From Bacillaceae bacterium UBA7792 (GTDB taxonomy: Bacteria; Bacillota; Bacilli; Bacillales; Cytobacillaceae), in the NCBI GenBank assembly GCA_002480735.1, contig DLCS01000129.1, positions 1-5,955 of the forward strand: a stretch of 5,955 nt of DNA. Reading direction: 5' to 3'. Shown piece by piece: positions 4,113 through 5,955 of the stretch (position 1 is its first letter; each line of letters opens with the position of its first letter). The position numbers were made by a program, and so were the translations under genes. The notes under the pieces are model-generated. The model was given only the letters and a program-made list of their open reading frames with translations, had not been told where the DNA came from and did not search any database.

Positions 4113-4334
4113 TTGATTCGAACAACGATTGCAGGCATTGGTGGATTTGTTCTTATCTTTATTGAATCGTATATTGTTATGCTCTTGAAGGGATACAGTA
4201 CAATTGATTTTGGCGGGATGGCCCCTTTTATTAGTGTGTGGGCAATGAATTTCTTCTTCTTATTCTCTATTTTTACGCATATTAAAGAGTGGCATAATAA
4301 TAGAGAAGTGACCCAAGAAAAATCATCAATATAA
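4113..4334 (+). CDS. Small two-helix membrane protein, unknown
   Basis: This 73-residue protein has two hydrophobic segments (about 5-26 and 36-57) joined by a short loop with FGGMAP (33-38), then a polar charged tail (HIKEWHNNREVTQEKSS). That suggests a hairpin in the cytoplasmic membrane. An acidic Glu18 lies within the first helix. The start is TTG at 4113: GGGAGGAG (4099-4105) lies 7 bases upstream and there is no in-frame ATG until residue 23, which would delete the first helix. I do not recognise the family. It is a single-gene unit with a promoter at 3946-3974, a long leader and a good terminator. Confidence 0.75.
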   Translation: MIRTTIAGIGGFVLIFIESYIVMLLKGYSTIDFGGMAPFISVWAMNFFFLFSIFTHIKEWHNNREVTQEKSSI

Positions 4335-4350
4335 ATATTACTACATGTTG

Positions 4351-4383
4351 AAAACACTGAATTTTTTATTTGGTGTTTTTTTA
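4351..4383 (+). terminator. Terminator of the two-helix membrane protein gene
   Basis: AAAACACTGAAT (4351-4362) pairs over 12 positions with ATTTGGTGTTTT (4368-4379), including two G-U pairs, around a T-rich 5-base loop. The run of T (4376-4382) completes an intrinsic terminator 16 bases after the stop. Confidence 0.78.
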
Positions 4384-4404
4384 TTTTTCAGCGGTGAATA
4401 AGCA

Positions 4405-4433
4405 TTTCCTAGTGCTCGGACTAATACTATAAA
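4405..4433 (+). promoter_or_regulatory. Weak candidate promoter of the alcohol dehydrogenase gene
   Basis: TATAAA (4428-4433) is a fair -10 box, but the base pairs 17 upstream (TTTCCT, 4405-4410) match the -35 consensus poorly. An activator or another sigma factor may be needed. The terminator at 4351-4383 makes an own promoter in this gap likely. Confidence 0.3.
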
Positions 4434-4473
4434 TAGGGGGAGAATTCCACTAATAAGAGGGGGGAAGAGATGA

Positions 4474-5526
4474 ATGAGAGCAGCTCAAATTATTGAACAA
4501 AGAAAACCTTTAAAGATTGGAAATGTTCCAGATCCAACTCCAGGTCCACATGATGTGATTGTTAAGGTTGAAGCGAGTGGCATTTGTAGAAGTGATTGGC
4601 ATGCATGGATGGGAGACTGGGAATGGCTGGGATTAAGTCCTGTATTGCCTATTATTCCTGGGCATGAAATGGGTGGGGTCGTAGAAGCTGTAGGTGCAGA
4701 GGTGAAGAATTTCCGTCCAGGTGATCGGGTAACAACGCCGTTCCATGAAGGCTGTTCCCATTGTTCAAATTGTCAGAGCGGGCATTCCAATCGCTGTGAT
4801 AATCTGCAAATCTATGGCTTTGCTTATGACGGATCCTATGCTGAATATGTAAAAATTCCTAACGGTGATTTCAATCTTGTCAAACTTCCTGACGAAGTAG
4901 ATTTCGTAACTGCTGCAGCGATTGGATGTCGGTATATGACCGGTTATCATGGTGTGGTCCGAGCCAATTTGCAGCCCGGCGATTGGCTCGTTGTCCATGG
5001 AACAGGGGGAGTTGGCCTGTCATCAATACAGGTCGGCAATGCAGTTGGAGCTCAAGTAATTGCAGTTGATGTGGATGATGCTAAGCTTGAAATGGCGCGA
5101 AAAGAAGGAGCTGTTGCGACGATTAATGCTCGTAACGAAAACGTCGTTGAGGCGGTCAAGCAGATTACAAAGGGTGGAGCCCATGCATCAATTGAGGCAC
5201 TTGGAATTCAAGAAACAATTTTAAACTCAGTTCTTTCCTTACGTAAAGGTGGACGTCATGTCCAGATCGGTTTAACAACCCATAATGAGGCAGGGATCGT
5301 CGGTCTTCCGATTGATGCAGTAACGGCCCAGGAGTTAGAAATTGTAGGGAGCCTTGGCAACCCAAGAACAGAATACGATGGCCTTTTAGCATTAATCGCT
5401 CAAGGGAAACTTAACCCAAGATCCCTTGTATCGAAAGAGGTTTCATTGGATGATGTCAATGATGTATTAAATGACATGACTAATTTTAGAACATATGGAT
5501 TTAATGTCATCACAAAATTCAAATAA
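4474..5526 (+). CDS. Zinc-dependent alcohol dehydrogenase (MDR superfamily)
   Basis: This 350-residue, full-length medium-chain dehydrogenase oxidises an alcohol or reduces an aldehyde with a nicotinamide cofactor; the substrate is unknown. The catalytic zinc ligands are Cys38 (GICRSDWH), His64 with Glu65 (GHEMGG), and Cys152 (IGCRYMTGYHG). The structural zinc site is Cys94, Cys97, Cys100 and Cys108. The Rossmann motif GTGGVG (176-181) is followed by Asp199 at the end of the second strand, which favours NAD over NADP. It resembles from memory the unassigned group often named Zn-ADH6, including VDFVTAAAIGC and IEALGIQETILNSV. The start is the ATG at 4474 with AGGGGGG (4458-4464) 9 bases upstream; an overlapping ATG at 4470 is out of frame and closes quickly. 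It is a single-gene unit ended by the hairpin at 5556-5591, shared with the converging permease gene. Confidence 0.92.
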   Translation: MRAAQIIEQRKPLKIGNVPDPTPGPHDVIVKVEASGICRSDWHAWMGDWEWLGLSPVLPIIPGHEMGGVVEAVGAEVKNFRPGDRVTTPFHEGCSHCSNCQSGHSNRCDNLQIYGFAYDGSYAEYVKIPNGDFNLVKLPDEVDFVTAAAIGCRYMTGYHGVVRANLQPGDWLVVHGTGGVGLSSIQVGNAVGAQVIAVDVDDAKLEMARKEGAVATINARNENVVEAVKQITKGGAHASIEALGIQETILNSVLSLRKGGRHVQIGLTTHNEAGIVGLPIDAVTAQELEIVGSLGNPRTEYDGLLALIAQGKLNPRSLVSKEVSLDDVNDVLNDMTNFRTYGFNVITKFK

Positions 5527-5537
5527 GCTTTTGCTAT

Positions 5538-5591
5538 TTTTCCTTTCAGGAAAATGAAAAGAGAAAGAGATGTGTCCCTCTTTCTCTTTTC
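5538..5591. terminator. Bidirectional terminator between convergent genes
   Basis: GAAAAGAGAAAGAG (5556-5569) pairs perfectly with CTCTTTCTCTTTTC (5578-5591), a 14-bp stem with an 8-base loop, between the two converging genes. A second hairpin, TTTTCCT (5538-5544) / AGGAAAA (5548-5554), lies directly beside it. T-rich sequence occurs on both sides (CTTTTC then GTGTTT on plus; CATTTTCC on minus), so it probably stops transcription from both directions. Confidence 0.8.
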
Positions 5592-5595
5592 GTGT

Positions 5596-5955
5596 TTATA
5601 CGAAGATGAAGTAGGCTAGGAATAACAGGCAAAGGATGTACATAATTGGATGGATCTCTTTATGACGCTTCTGAGCGACTAATGCCAGCGGATAAAGAAT
5701 AAAGCCAAGGGCGATTCCAGTTGCTACGCTTGCCGTAAGTGGCATCATGATGATCGTAACAAAGGATGGAACAACTACCTCCAAGCGTGTCCAATTAATT
5801 TTCCCCATTTCCATCGCCATCAAAGCTCCAACGATAATGATGGCTGGGGCCGTCACTTCCGGAATAATCACGGAAAGTATCGGGGAGAAAAAGAGCGAAA
5901 GGGCAAAACAAATGGATATCACAATAGACGTGAAGCCCGTTCGACCACCAACAGC
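5596..5955 (-). CDS. NCS2-family purine permease, C-terminal part
   Basis: The last 119 codons of a membrane transporter run off the right edge, so no start is present in the window. The visible part begins AVGGRTGFTSIV, matching the GGRTG motif of the AzgA/PbuG/PbuO branch of NCS2 nucleobase:cation symporters, which import hypoxanthine, guanine or adenine. Then come hydrophobic segments, including SICFALSLFFSPILSVIIP, TAPAIIIVGALMAMEM and MMPLTASVATGIALGFILY, a basic loop QKRHKEIHP and a last helix ending FIFV. A GTG at 5922 is only an internal Val codon, not a start. The exact base cannot be told from the C-terminus. In B. subtilis such permeases belong to the PurR or guanine-riboswitch regulon, but the control region is outside this window. 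Confidence 0.88.
   Translation of the reverse strand, partial: AVGGRTGFTSIVISICFALSLFFSPILSVIIPEVTAPAIIIVGALMAMEMGKINWTRLEVVVPSFVTIIMMPLTASVATGIALGFILYPLALVAQKRHKEIHPIMYILCLLFLAYFIFV

Overview
The window reads as chromosomal DNA of a low-GC, spore-forming-type Firmicute of the Bacillaceae. The evidence is AT-rich intergenic DNA, strong AGGAGG ribosome sites, sigma-A promoters, compact hairpin/T-tract terminators, a CspB-like cold-shock protein, a YdjO-type protein and a small DUF6509-like protein. The species cannot be fixed from the sequence. No transposon, phage, tRNA, rRNA or CRISPR signature was seen.

Layout. Positions 1-352 hold a near-consensus promoter and a strong terminator with no convincing gene between them, which is a candidate small-RNA unit of about 280 nt. 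Positions 392-573 are the control region of folD: a PurR-box-like site, a sigma-A promoter and a clear ZTP/ZMP (pfl-motif) riboswitch. folD (574-1410) is followed by a separately controlled cspB-like gene (1531-1731) and its terminator. On the minus strand a LysE-family exporter gene (2144-2767) is followed, apparently in one operon, by a small DUF6509-like gene (1807-2091). Plus-strand genes then follow singly: ydjO-like (3072-3272), a possible 31-codon ORF (3402-3497) directly before an Asn/Asp-rich lipoprotein gene (3502-3879), a two-helix membrane protein gene with a TTG start (4113-4334), and a zinc-dependent alcohol dehydrogenase gene (4474-5526). The 3' end of an NCS2 purine permease gene converges from the minus strand (5596-5955, running off the window).

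How the parts work together. Most genes have their own promoter or terminator, so this is a string of single-gene units rather than one system. The clearest theme is purine/one-carbon metabolism. FolD supplies 10-formyl-tetrahydrofolate, ZTP signals shortage of that cofactor, and the leader carries both a ZTP aptamer and a PurR-type box; a purine-type permease lies at the other end. A second, looser theme is cold response (csp and ydjO). I see no strong sign of a wholly new system. The points most worth a second look are the orphan transcription unit at 38-352, the folD leader without a terminator, the lysE leader whose one strand can pair with either the ribosome site or the start codon, and the small ORF upstream of the lipoprotein gene.
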